From the NCBI GenBank assembly GCA_019358945.1, contig JAHHIE010000036.1:1-64000 (forward strand): a stretch of DNA of 64,000 bases. Direction: 5' to 3'. This stretch comes from Stenomitos rutilans HA7619-LM2 (GTDB taxonomy: Bacteria; Cyanobacteriota; Cyanobacteriia; Leptolyngbyales; Leptolyngbyaceae). The notes under the pieces are model-generated. The model searched no databases. It had not been told where the DNA came from and saw only the letters and a program-made list of their open reading frames with translations. Of this stretch, positions 53,116-60,810 are shown one piece after another (position 1 is the stretch's first letter; each line of letters opens with the position of its first letter). The position numbers and the translations under genes are program-made.

Positions 53116-54477
53116 ATGCCGACACTGCTAATCAAAAATATTCATACTCTGGTGACGATGGATGCCACGCGACGAGAACTGCGTCATGGGGCAATCTTTG
53201 TGCGCGACAACGTGATTGAGCAGGTCGGCACGACAGACGCGCTACCACCAACTGCGGATGAAGTGCTGGATTTGCACGATCGACATGTCGTGCTTCCAGG
53301 TCTGGTCAACACGCACCATCACTTCTACCAAACGCTGACGCGCGTGATTCCAGCGGCGCAAGATTGTACGTTGTTCAACTGGCTGCAAACGCTGTATCCC
53401 ATTTGGGCAAACCTCACAGCAGAAGGCATTTACATCAGCGCTCAAATGGCGGCGGCAGAGTTAATGCTGTCTGGCTGCACAACGGCCAGCGATCATCTTT
53501 ACATCTATCCCAACGATTGCACGTTGGATCATGAGATTGAAGCGATTCAGGCGATCGGGCTGCGGTTTCATGCCAGTCGCGGCAGCATGAGTGTGGGCGA
53601 AAGTCAGGGCGGTTTGCCTCCCGATTCTGTTGTGGAGAAGGAAGCGGACATTCTTAAAGACTCCCAGCGGTTGATCGAGCAGTATCACAATAATGACCGT
53701 CATGCCATGCTGCGAATGACGTTAGCGCCCTGTTCACCCTTCAGCGTCTCGCCCGATCTCATGCGCGAGTCGGCAACGCTGGCGCGATCGTATCCCGGTG
53801 TGCGACTGCATACGCACCTAGCAGAAAACAAGTCAGATGTCACCTATAGCCTGGAAACCTTTGGCATGATTCCAGGAGACTTTGCCGAATCGGTGGGCTG
53901 GCTGGGGGAAGATGTGTGGCACGCTCACTGTGTGCAACTCAGCGATGATTCGATCGCCAAATTTGGCAGAACGGGTACAGGTGTGGCGCACTGCCCCTGT
54001 AGCAATATGCGCCTCGCCAGCGGTATTGCCCCCATCCGCAAGATGCTGAACCATAACGTCCCTGTGGGGATTGGTGTAGACGGCTCTGCGTCGAATGACA
54101 CCAGCAATCTGCTGCAAGAAGCCCGTATCGCCTTCCTGCTGGCACGAGTGCGTGATTGTGACCCTACGGTTATGTCAGCAAGGGAGATTTTAGAAGTCGC
54201 TACGTTAGGTGGTGCTAGAGTTTTGGGTCGGGATGATATTGGCGCGATCGCTCCTGGCATGTCCGCCGATTTTATTGCCGTTAATGTCGATCACCATCGC
54301 TTCTCCGGTGCTCATCATGACATCGTTGCCGCACTCATTTTCTGTCAGGTGGATACGGTGGATTACAGCTTTATTAATGGGAAAAAGGTGGTCGATCGAG
54401 GACAGTTAACCACCATTGAACTCCCTACGCTGGTGGAAAAGCATAATCAAATTGCACAGCAACTCGTGGCTGACTAA
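53116..54477 (+). CDS. 8-oxoguanine deaminase-type amidohydrolase
   Basis: 453 residues. Metal and catalytic motifs of the amidohydrolase superfamily are NTHHHFYQTLTR, RLHTHLAEN, VWHAHCVQLSDD and GIGVDGSASNDTSNLL. The FNWLQTLYPIWANL segment and the overall order match cytosine/8-oxoguanine deaminases (Pseudomonas Pa0142-like). It would release ammonia from 8-oxoguanine to give urate, feeding the urate hydroxylase encoded 8 kb upstream. Related TRZ/ATZ enzymes on other substrates remain possible. Confidence 0.83.
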   Translation: MPTLLIKNIHTLVTMDATRRELRHGAIFVRDNVIEQVGTTDALPPTADEVLDLHDRHVVLPGLVNTHHHFYQTLTRVIPAAQDCTLFNWLQTLYPIWANLTAEGIYISAQMAAAELMLSGCTTASDHLYIYPNDCTLDHEIEAIQAIGLRFHASRGSMSVGESQGGLPPDSVVEKEADILKDSQRLIEQYHNNDRHAMLRMTLAPCSPFSVSPDLMRESATLARSYPGVRLHTHLAENKSDVTYSLETFGMIPGDFAESVGWLGEDVWHAHCVQLSDDSIAKFGRTGTGVAHCPCSNMRLASGIAPIRKMLNHNVPVGIGVDGSASNDTSNLLQEARIAFLLARVRDCDPTVMSAREILEVATLGGARVLGRDDIGAIAPGMSADFIAVNVDHHRFSGAHHDIVAALIFCQVDTVDYSFINGKKVVDRGQLTTIELPTLVEKHNQIAQQLVAD

Positions 54478-54533
54478 TGTTTAACCAGAAGCTTCCGAGA
54501 CAGACAGCGGTCTTCCAATGGGCGATCGCAGTA

Positions 54534-55118
54534 CTACCCCTGCGGCATCAACTCATAGAATGACTCTTTGCCCAAATGCTGACCATACTGTTTGACCAGT
54601 GCGTTCAGGTTGGTGGAGCGATCAAGGGCGATCCAATCATCCACTGACCCTAAAAAGCACCATCGTTCTACAACAAACGTTCTGATTTGGACATCCTCTA
54701 ACACAAACTGCATTGTGGGCGAGAAGGAGAGAGACTGAATCAGCGTGGCTCTCATCCTGGTTGCATCGGCGCTGCTGACAGGTAACGCGATTTCCATCAG
54801 ATTGTCCACATTCTGGTCACACAGATAGACCACAATCTGGTTGTCTTTCACATCTATGATGAAGTCGTCAAGCTTGGCGTACTTTTTCACGCCCTCACGG
54901 ACGATCGCAACCTCTTCAGGTGTAATGATCTGCGGTGGAATTTTTCGCAGAAACACCTGAGCGCTGGGATGCTCATAAATCTCATAGCCGTCAGGAATGG
55001 TATTGACCAGCGTGCCTACTGCCTTCATGGAGAAGAAATACTTGGGCTTTCCCGTTTTGGTTTTCCCCTCATGAAGGTAGTGTTTTCTGCCTCTGCGGTT
55101 GGTATATTCAACGCTCAT
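54534..55118 (-). CDS. Hypothetical protein
   Basis: 194 residues from ATG 55118 (AAGGAG 7 nt upstream). The N-terminal segment VEYTNRRGRKHYLHEGKTKTGKPKYFFS, then YEIYEHPSAQVFLRKI, resembles a recurrent bacterial family of unknown role. The C-terminal half has VVERWCFLGSVDDWIALD, a beta-rich globular part. No catalytic motif is recognised. It lies downstream of an orphan HicB-like gene on the same strand. Confidence 0.72.
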   Translation of the reverse strand: MSVEYTNRRGRKHYLHEGKTKTGKPKYFFSMKAVGTLVNTIPDGYEIYEHPSAQVFLRKIPPQIITPEEVAIVREGVKKYAKLDDFIIDVKDNQIVVYLCDQNVDNLMEIALPVSSADATRMRATLIQSLSFSPTMQFVLEDVQIRTFVVERWCFLGSVDDWIALDRSTNLNALVKQYGQHLGKESFYELMPQG

Positions 55119-55153
55119 TGCCACTCTCCTTCATGCTGAACGGTTTAGCAGTG

Positions 55154-55173
55154 GTGGGCAGTGCCCACCCTAC
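55154..55173. repeat. Dispersed short palindrome, second copy
   Basis: GTGGGCAGTGCCCACCCTAC, the one-mismatch partner of 47141-47160, between the hypothetical gene and the HicB-like gene. Confidence 0.6.
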
Positions 55174-55191
55174 GATTCTCAGGCTCATGAA

Positions 55192-55416
55192 TCAAGCGAT
55201 CTGCAATGACGTTCCAAAGACGTTGGGCTCTGGTAGCGATTCATTGTGCTTTACAGCAGATTCAATCAATAACTCCAAAACCTCTTGAGCATGGGTCAAG
55301 GCTTCGCTGTAGGTTTCTCCATACGTGTGGCAAAATTCTCCCCACTCAGGAAGACTGGCGACATAGCACTGATCTTCATCAGACCACTGAATGATGATGG
55401 TATAGCGGCTCTTCAT
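55192..55416 (-). CDS. HicB-family antitoxin-like protein (orphan)
   Basis: 74 residues. YTIIIQWSDEDQCYVASLPEWGEFCHTYGETYSEALTHAQEVLELLIES is the degenerate RNase H-like HicB domain. There is no HicA reading frame directly adjacent on the same strand. The separate HicA-like gene at 59537 has its own partner, so this copy appears unpaired. Confidence 0.85.
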   Translation of the reverse strand: MKSRYTIIIQWSDEDQCYVASLPEWGEFCHTYGETYSEALTHAQEVLELLIESAVKHNESLPEPNVFGTSLQIA

Positions 55417-55524
55417 GCTTCAGCCTGCTTTCAACAAAAGACTCTTCAACTCTCTAATCTTCTTAGGCATTCCCTACACCCCACACCCTATCCCCTAACC
55501 GTGCCTGCGTCATTCAAGATCAGA

Positions 55525-58500
55525 TTAAAGTTCTTTGGCACGCTTTTCAATGGCTTTGGCAATATCTGTCCAAGCCTGGTCACGATCGCCATTCGCTTCA
55601 TCAAACGTAATCACGGCTTTACCATCTCGCGGTAAGGCTTGCAGATCTTTGAGGACAGGTTCGCTGCTCCACAGACACGGACGAACAATGATGGGAATGA
55701 TACCCATGCCCTCTGCTTGACGGCGTTCCAGGAAGCGCGGCATCTCTTCTTTGTAAATGAAGCCTGAATTGATGAAGTCGTCACTCACGAGCAGTAAGGC
55801 TAAGTGGCAGGTATTGATCGCCTCGTGAATGGCGGGATACCATTCTTCACCCGGTTCAATCAGACGATCGTCCCAGGTATCAATGACTCCACGGCGTTTC
55901 AGCCCGCTTAGCATTTTTAACAACTTATCTTTGTGCGGCTCATCAGCACGGGCATAGCTAATGAAGATTTTAGGGGGTTTCATCGTGGGTGTAAGGTCTG
56001 GGGCAAATTGACTCAGGCTTTCTTCCCATTGCTGATGTAGAGTTTCACGCAACGGCGCAAAGCCTGCATGGTCAAAGGGGATGGCGTATAAGTTCAGCAC
56101 CAGATCGAATAAGCTCACTGGATAGTGGGAGGGATTGCAAAAGTCGCCAGGTTTGCACCCACGCAAATCATGGGAGGGGGCTGATGTAGTTTTGCTTTCC
56201 AGAACAAGGGAAAGCAGGCGCTTCTTGCTGACTAAACGTGATTGAATCAGGGTTCGATCGTCTCCCAAGGCTGCCCCAGGTTGCTGCCATGCCTGCTGAT
56301 AGGCAGGTGTATCCAGTACCACGACATAATCATCCGGTTGAACGTGAGCCGCATCGCTCACCAAATAAATGCCCGCATCCCGCAAATCATGCTGGAGGGT
56401 TTTAGCCCACGTTTCCTGGTCTGGCACATAGCTGAGGTAGCAACGAGGAGCCGCCCACTGGCGACGGTAGCCTTTGACGTTGGCAAGGTGGGTTTCATAG
56501 GTATTCCGCAGGCGGGCGATCGCCTCTTCCCGTTGTAGCCAGCTAGAAGCGGTGGTGCCAATACTGGGCTGTTGCGGGGCAGGGAGATCCACTTTGCTGC
56601 CACACTCCTCACAGAAGGCAAAGGTTTTACCTTCTCGACTGCGTTTGGTGACGGTGGCACGCTCTAGGCGGTGATGGTTCTCACAGAGAACGGTTGGGAA
56701 GCGGGTGACTTCGACCTCGCGCTGATAGAGGAACTGCTCAAACAGGGTTTGAAACGCGGTGCGCCCGCTGGATGGCATCTGGTTGCCGTAGTAGAGCACC
56801 AGTTCAATCTCACCTTCGCGGTCTGCAAGCATGCGAAAGCCGCAGATCTGCCCCGCATCCATTTCGTACTGCGCCTGGTTTTGCCAGTGATTGATGCGGA
56901 GAAAGGAGGGCGTATAGCCGAGCAAGACCACCAGCGTGGCGTAGATGTTTTCGACCCGACCGCGCACGATGTAGGAGATGTCATCGCTGAAGGGGGTATC
57001 GTCTTGCAGGGGGCGCTTTTGCTTGATGAGTGCTGGAAAGATCAGCAGGGTATCGGCGTCCAGAGTTTCGCGGAAGCAAATGCTGTGTTCGAGGAAGCGC
57101 AGCACGGCAGCATCCAGCAAAAGCTGCTGTTCGGACGGCTCGAGCCCCTTAATTTCATCAAAGGCGTAGTTGCCTTTTAGCAGTTCTGCTTCATTGATGG
57201 CTCCCAGTTCACGGGGATGTTTGTCTGCCTGGAGGACGATCGACGCTGCCAGACCCACCAGCAGTTCGGGCTTGAGCAGGATGGATTGCTCACCCGCTGA
57301 GCTACGCAGGATGCACACATAGCCATGATTCTCCAGATGCCCTACAGCGGTCATCATTTCGGCATCGGTGAACGTCCAGCCTTCCCAGACCTCGGAGGTT
57401 TCCGAAACCTCCGAGGTCTCAAGTAGAGCGCGCAACTTCGTCGGGCTGACCAACACGTTTTTACGATCGGGCTGTTCCTTGAGTGCCAGCACGTAGTCCT
57501 TAATGCGCTTGAAGGTAACGGTGGTAACGGTGGTGGTCATCTCGTCCCAGGGGATTTGGGCTTTGAGACGCTCCAGCAGTTCTGGTAACCCGTCACCCGT
57601 CATGGCGCTGGTGCTGATATAGCCGCCGCTGATGCCGTAGCGCTGGCAGAACTGATCCAGGTCTTGCTGGGAAAGGGCAGGCGCACCGCGATCGACCCGT
57701 GCCCCGACCAAGACACTGGGCGGCAGTTGAGCGTTGCCTTTTAGCTGCTCCAGCCAGAACTCTGCTCCTTTGAGTGGGTCTTGACGGTTGCTGGGGTCAA
57801 ATAAGACCAGCGAAGCATTCACGTGGTCGAGAAAGATGGAGTGGATGGAGCGATACACATGCTGACCCGCCAGATCCCACAGCACCGCTTCGCATTGGGT
57901 GCCATCCTCGCGGGTTTTGCCCAGTTCATCAATCACCCAGAACTGCTGACCGTGGGTGGAGGCATGTTCCTTAAATTCGTTGTGCGCCAGCCGATAGCCC
58001 AGACCTGTTTTGCCGACACCGGAGTCCCCTACCAGGACAAGTTTGGCTGTAGTGTAGTGGACGCTTTTCTGTGCCTGTCCGAGCAAAAGGCTCTCGTCTA
58101 GTTCCCAAACGCGGATGGTGCTGTCTTTTCCCCCCAAGGTTGCCAGGAGGGGTTGGCAAGAATGGAATGCAACAGCAGGAGGCCAAACACTAGCTGAGGA
58201 TTCTTCTAGCACTGCTACGCAAGTCCAAGTGTCGCAACGCCATAGGCGAACGGTATGATCATCATTACTACCTTTGGACGCTAGCCAACGACCATCGGCG
58301 GAAAAGACAGCACAATTCACTCTACCAGAATGACCCTCTAACACCTTTAGTGTTTTACCACTGGCGATTTCCCATAGGCGGAGAGTGCAATCATTTGCTG
58401 CTGAGACTAAGCATTCCCCATCGGGAAACCAGGCTACGCTATAAACCGATCCAGTATGTCCTCGGAGCGTTTGCAATAACTGACCGCTAGTGAACTTCCA

Positions 58501-59082
58501 TAGACAAATGGTTTGATCTTTCGCAGCCGAGGCAAGGTGCTGCCCGTCGGGTGACCACGCCACGCTATAGACACTTTCGGTATGTCCTTTGAGCGTTTGC
58601 ACCATACTGCCGCTAGCAGCATCCCAAAGGCAGATGGATTTATCTAAGGAAGTGGAAGCAAGGTACTGCCCATCGGGTGACCACGCCACGCTGTATATAG
58701 CACCAGTGTGTCCTTGCAGTGCTTGCAATGGTTTGCCGCTGGGCGCGTCCCATAAGCGAATGGTTTTATCCATAGAAGCTGAGGCAAGGTGCTTTCCATT
58801 GGGTGACCATGCCACGCTGACGACAGAATCAGTATGCTCTTGCAGCACCTGCCACGCTCTGCTGTAAGTAACTTCCCAGAGGCGAATTGTTTGATCGTTT
58901 GAAGGCGAGGCAAGCAGTGAACCATCGGGTGACCAGGCAATACGACCGATCCAATCTACATGCCCTCGCCGCAAAAGACGTCGCAGAGTCAGTCCGGGTA
59001 CGGGCGATTCACCCACCCGCACACCATCGGCAGGTCCACGGTAGTAGTCGGGCAGGTCGGGGAGGAAGGCGGATGGGGGCAT
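55525..59082 (-). CDS. WD40 - Roc GTPase - zinc ribbon - double TIR-like receptor protein
   Basis: 1185 residues. Residues ~40-330 hold seven WD40 repeats (SVAWSPDGQYLASTSLDKSICLW type). A Roc-type GTPase follows: P-loop LVGDSGVGKTGLG (~350), DLAGQH (~400) and VGARVDRG. A COR-like helical/winged region covers ~500-780. A zinc ribbon (CENHH...CEEC, ~798-825) precedes a first TIR-like module (CYLSYVPDQETWAKTLQHDLRDAG, ~876) and a C-terminal TIR_2 domain (IFISYARADEPHKDKLLKML, ~1036). The second TIR retains FIYKEEMPRF, where the catalytic Glu of NAD-cleaving TIRs sits. The layout fits a regulated death or defence effector. Confidence 0.88.
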   Translation of the reverse strand: MPPSAFLPDLPDYYRGPADGVRVGESPVPGLTLRRLLRRGHVDWIGRIAWSPDGSLLASPSNDQTIRLWEVTYSRAWQVLQEHTDSVVSVAWSPNGKHLASASMDKTIRLWDAPSGKPLQALQGHTGAIYSVAWSPDGQYLASTSLDKSICLWDAASGSMVQTLKGHTESVYSVAWSPDGQHLASAAKDQTICLWKFTSGQLLQTLRGHTGSVYSVAWFPDGECLVSAANDCTLRLWEIASGKTLKVLEGHSGRVNCAVFSADGRWLASKGSNDDHTVRLWRCDTWTCVAVLEESSASVWPPAVAFHSCQPLLATLGGKDSTIRVWELDESLLLGQAQKSVHYTTAKLVLVGDSGVGKTGLGYRLAHNEFKEHASTHGQQFWVIDELGKTREDGTQCEAVLWDLAGQHVYRSIHSIFLDHVNASLVLFDPSNRQDPLKGAEFWLEQLKGNAQLPPSVLVGARVDRGAPALSQQDLDQFCQRYGISGGYISTSAMTGDGLPELLERLKAQIPWDEMTTTVTTVTFKRIKDYVLALKEQPDRKNVLVSPTKLRALLETSEVSETSEVWEGWTFTDAEMMTAVGHLENHGYVCILRSSAGEQSILLKPELLVGLAASIVLQADKHPRELGAINEAELLKGNYAFDEIKGLEPSEQQLLLDAAVLRFLEHSICFRETLDADTLLIFPALIKQKRPLQDDTPFSDDISYIVRGRVENIYATLVVLLGYTPSFLRINHWQNQAQYEMDAGQICGFRMLADREGEIELVLYYGNQMPSSGRTAFQTLFEQFLYQREVEVTRFPTVLCENHHRLERATVTKRSREGKTFAFCEECGSKVDLPAPQQPSIGTTASSWLQREEAIARLRNTYETHLANVKGYRRQWAAPRCYLSYVPDQETWAKTLQHDLRDAGIYLVSDAAHVQPDDYVVVLDTPAYQQAWQQPGAALGDDRTLIQSRLVSKKRLLSLVLESKTTSAPSHDLRGCKPGDFCNPSHYPVSLFDLVLNLYAIPFDHAGFAPLRETLHQQWEESLSQFAPDLTPTMKPPKIFISYARADEPHKDKLLKMLSGLKRRGVIDTWDDRLIEPGEEWYPAIHEAINTCHLALLLVSDDFINSGFIYKEEMPRFLERRQAEGMGIIPIIVRPCLWSSEPVLKDLQALPRDGKAVITFDEANGDRDQAWTDIAKAIEKRAKEL

Positions 59083-59290
59083 GGGGAGAGGGCGATTTTT
59101 GTTGCCGTAGTTTGATTATAGGAAAGGGCGTGGGGAAAGGATGAAGGATGAAGGATGAGGGATGAAAAGTAGAGAGAGAAGGGGAGCTACGGGAGGTGGC
59201 GGAAAGGGAGTGAGGGTGAGTCATGTTTTACACTGGAAGGGCAATGCAGCTTATTGCACAGGCTAACGCTAACGCTCAAGAGAGGCAAAC

Positions 59291-59536
59291 GTGGAACCCA
59301 TCATCTATCAAGTTGATGCTATCTGGGACAACGAGGCATCGGTCTGGGTGGCAACGAGCGAAGATGTTCCAGGCTTAGCCACTGAAGCCGATACCATTGA
59401 GGCGCTGAGCCAAACGCTGCGGGACTTAATTCCTGATCTGCTGGTGCTCAATCATGTGATTGCTGCTGACTATGCAGGCGCGATCACGGTGCAACTCACC
59501 AGCCATCGGCAGGAACTCATCCAGGTAGCATCCTAA
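59291..59536 (+). CDS. DUF1902/HicB-like antitoxin
   Basis: 81 residues from GTG 59291 (GAGAGG 5 nt upstream). YQVDAIWDNEASVWVATSEDVPGLATEADTIEALSQTLRDLIPDLL is the DUF1902 variant of the HicB antitoxin fold. Its stop codon directly abuts the ATG of the HicA-like gene, forming a two-gene operon. Confidence 0.85.
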   Translation: MEPIIYQVDAIWDNEASVWVATSEDVPGLATEADTIEALSQTLRDLIPDLLVLNHVIAADYAGAITVQLTSHRQELIQVAS

Positions 59537-59734
59537 ATGCCTGCATCACTCACTCCAGCACTCAAGAGGCTTTTGGTAAACGCAGGCTGCTCCTTTGAGC
59601 GACAGGGTAAAGGAGATCACGAAATCTGGTACAGCCCCATCACCGATCGTCGCTTTGTTGTCGATAATTTCATCAAATCTCGCCATACCGCAAACGCAGT
59701 CTTGAAGCAGGCAGGCTTACCAAAGGCTTTTTAG
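59537..59734 (+). CDS. HicA-like toxin
   Basis: 65 residues. LTPALKRLLVNAGCSFERQGKGDHEIWYSP contains the catalytic His (GDHEIW) of the double-stranded RNA-binding-like HicA fold, and FIKSRHTANAVLKQAGL is the C-terminal helix. HicA proteins cleave mRNA. It is the second gene of a HicBA-type operon in antitoxin-toxin order. Confidence 0.86.
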   Translation: MPASLTPALKRLLVNAGCSFERQGKGDHEIWYSPITDRRFVVDNFIKSRHTANAVLKQAGLPKAF

Positions 59735-59755
59735 CTTCCTGGTATCTTCGCTCAT

Positions 59756-59845
59756 CTCTCCTCCTCTCCTATTTCTCCCTCTCCCTCCTCCCCTGCCCCC
59801 TCTGCCTTCTGCCCTCTACCCTCTACCCTCTCTCCCCCTGAGGGG
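59756..59845 (+). repeat. Polypyrimidine tract
   Basis: About 90 nt of C/T-rich sequence (CTCTCCTCCTCTCC, CCTCCCCTGCCCCCTCTGCC, CCCTCTACCCTCTACCCTCT), the complement-style counterpart of the polypurine tracts seen elsewhere. Confidence 0.55.
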
Positions 59846-59924
59846 TCTCAACCCTTTGCGTAGAGAGCGTAACCTTTAGCACCTTAGATTTATCCCTTCT
59901 ACGGGTGCTTCACCCGCCGTACCG

Positions 59925-60398
59925 ATGAATCCCATTAGTGCTACCCTTTCACCCGACGATCGCGCCACCATTGCCCAGGCGCTGGAACAGATCCGCGATC
60001 GCCTGCCCTTTCTCGTCGATTTGATGGCAGAAGAACGCAAATCGATCCCCAAAATGGGCGACAAAAGCCGCACCTTCGTTAACAAGGCATTGGATATGGC
60101 AAGCAAAAATGCCGAGTTCCTGCCGCGATCGTTTGATGTCGAAGAAATGCGAAAGGATGTGCGCTTGTTTGACGATCTGTCGTCCCTATCGCTCTCGCTG
60201 ACGCAGTTGCAAGATCTGGTGGATGACACCTGCATGGCACTGGGCAATGAGGCGTACACTGCCGCCTTGACCGTCTACACCTACGCCAAAACCACTGGAC
60301 AAAAGACTGATGGCTTAGAACCGCTGGTGGATGAGATGCGCCAACACTTTCGCAAACCCCGCAAAGCCAAGACCAAAGCTGCCGCGATCGCTGGCTAA
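59925..60398 (+). CDS. Small helical hypothetical protein
   Basis: 157 residues. MNPISATLSPDDRATIAQALEQI, then DRLPFLVDLMAEERKSIPKMGDKSR and EFLPRSFDVEEMRKDVRLFDDL, matches a widespread but uncharacterised bacterial family that is nearly all alpha-helical. The C-terminus is basic (RKPRKAKTKAAA). A strong intrinsic terminator follows. There is no clear ribosome binding site before the ATG. It may work with the protein type encoded at 50694; this is unverified. Confidence 0.75.
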   Translation: MNPISATLSPDDRATIAQALEQIRDRLPFLVDLMAEERKSIPKMGDKSRTFVNKALDMASKNAEFLPRSFDVEEMRKDVRLFDDLSSLSLSLTQLQDLVDDTCMALGNEAYTAALTVYTYAKTTGQKTDGLEPLVDEMRQHFRKPRKAKTKAAAIAG

Positions 60399-60425
60399 AC
60401 GACTTCCAATAATCCCTTCATGGTA

Positions 60426-60452
60426 GGGACACAGCATTGCTGTGTCCCTTTT
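60426..60452 (+). terminator. Intrinsic terminator
   Basis: GGGACACAGC and GCTGTGTCCC form a perfect 10-bp stem with loop ATT, followed by TTTT. It lies 28 nt after the small gene at 59925-60398. Confidence 0.9.
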
Positions 60453-60460
60453 CTATGCTG

Positions 60461-60730
60461 GACTCCATTTATTGTGTTCGGAGGCCAATGAATGGAGTGC
60501 TGAGGTAAATTGATCGAGCGCTGAGGCCAATGAATGGAGTTCCCGCTCTCCGTTGATTGCGTTCCAAAGTCAATGGATGGAGTGCTGCCTCTCCGTTGAT
60601 TGCTCTTTAAGGTGAATTAATGGAGTTCCAGGGACAATTATTGAGTCCTCCCTCTCCGTTGATTGAGTTCTCAAGTTAACGGATTGAGTTCAGACGTCAA
60701 TGAGTGGAGTGCGGCAGTCAATGGGTGGCG
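60461..60730. repeat. Degenerate ~21-bp tandem minisatellite (about 13 units)
   Basis: Units follow GTCAATGAATGGAGTGC or the variant TCTCCGTTGATTGAGTTC. Examples are 60482-60500, 60523-60542, 60545-60564, 60565-60585 and the last at ~60714. The shared register is CxxTGAxTGxxGTxC, with unit spacing of about 20-23 nt (two helical turns). It fills most of the gap between the terminator at 60452 and the glucosidase gene; the rest is unremarkable. Confidence 0.8.
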
Positions 60731-60810
60731 ATCGTAGACCCTTTTTACCTTCAAACGATGCGGCGATCGTGCCATCACCCCTGCTCCCCCTGCCTCTTCT
60801 CTCCCCTCTC

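Noticed and set aside
60461-60730. CRISPR array or coding repeat
   Set aside because: Units are degenerate, ~21 bp, without spacers, and no frame stays open through them.
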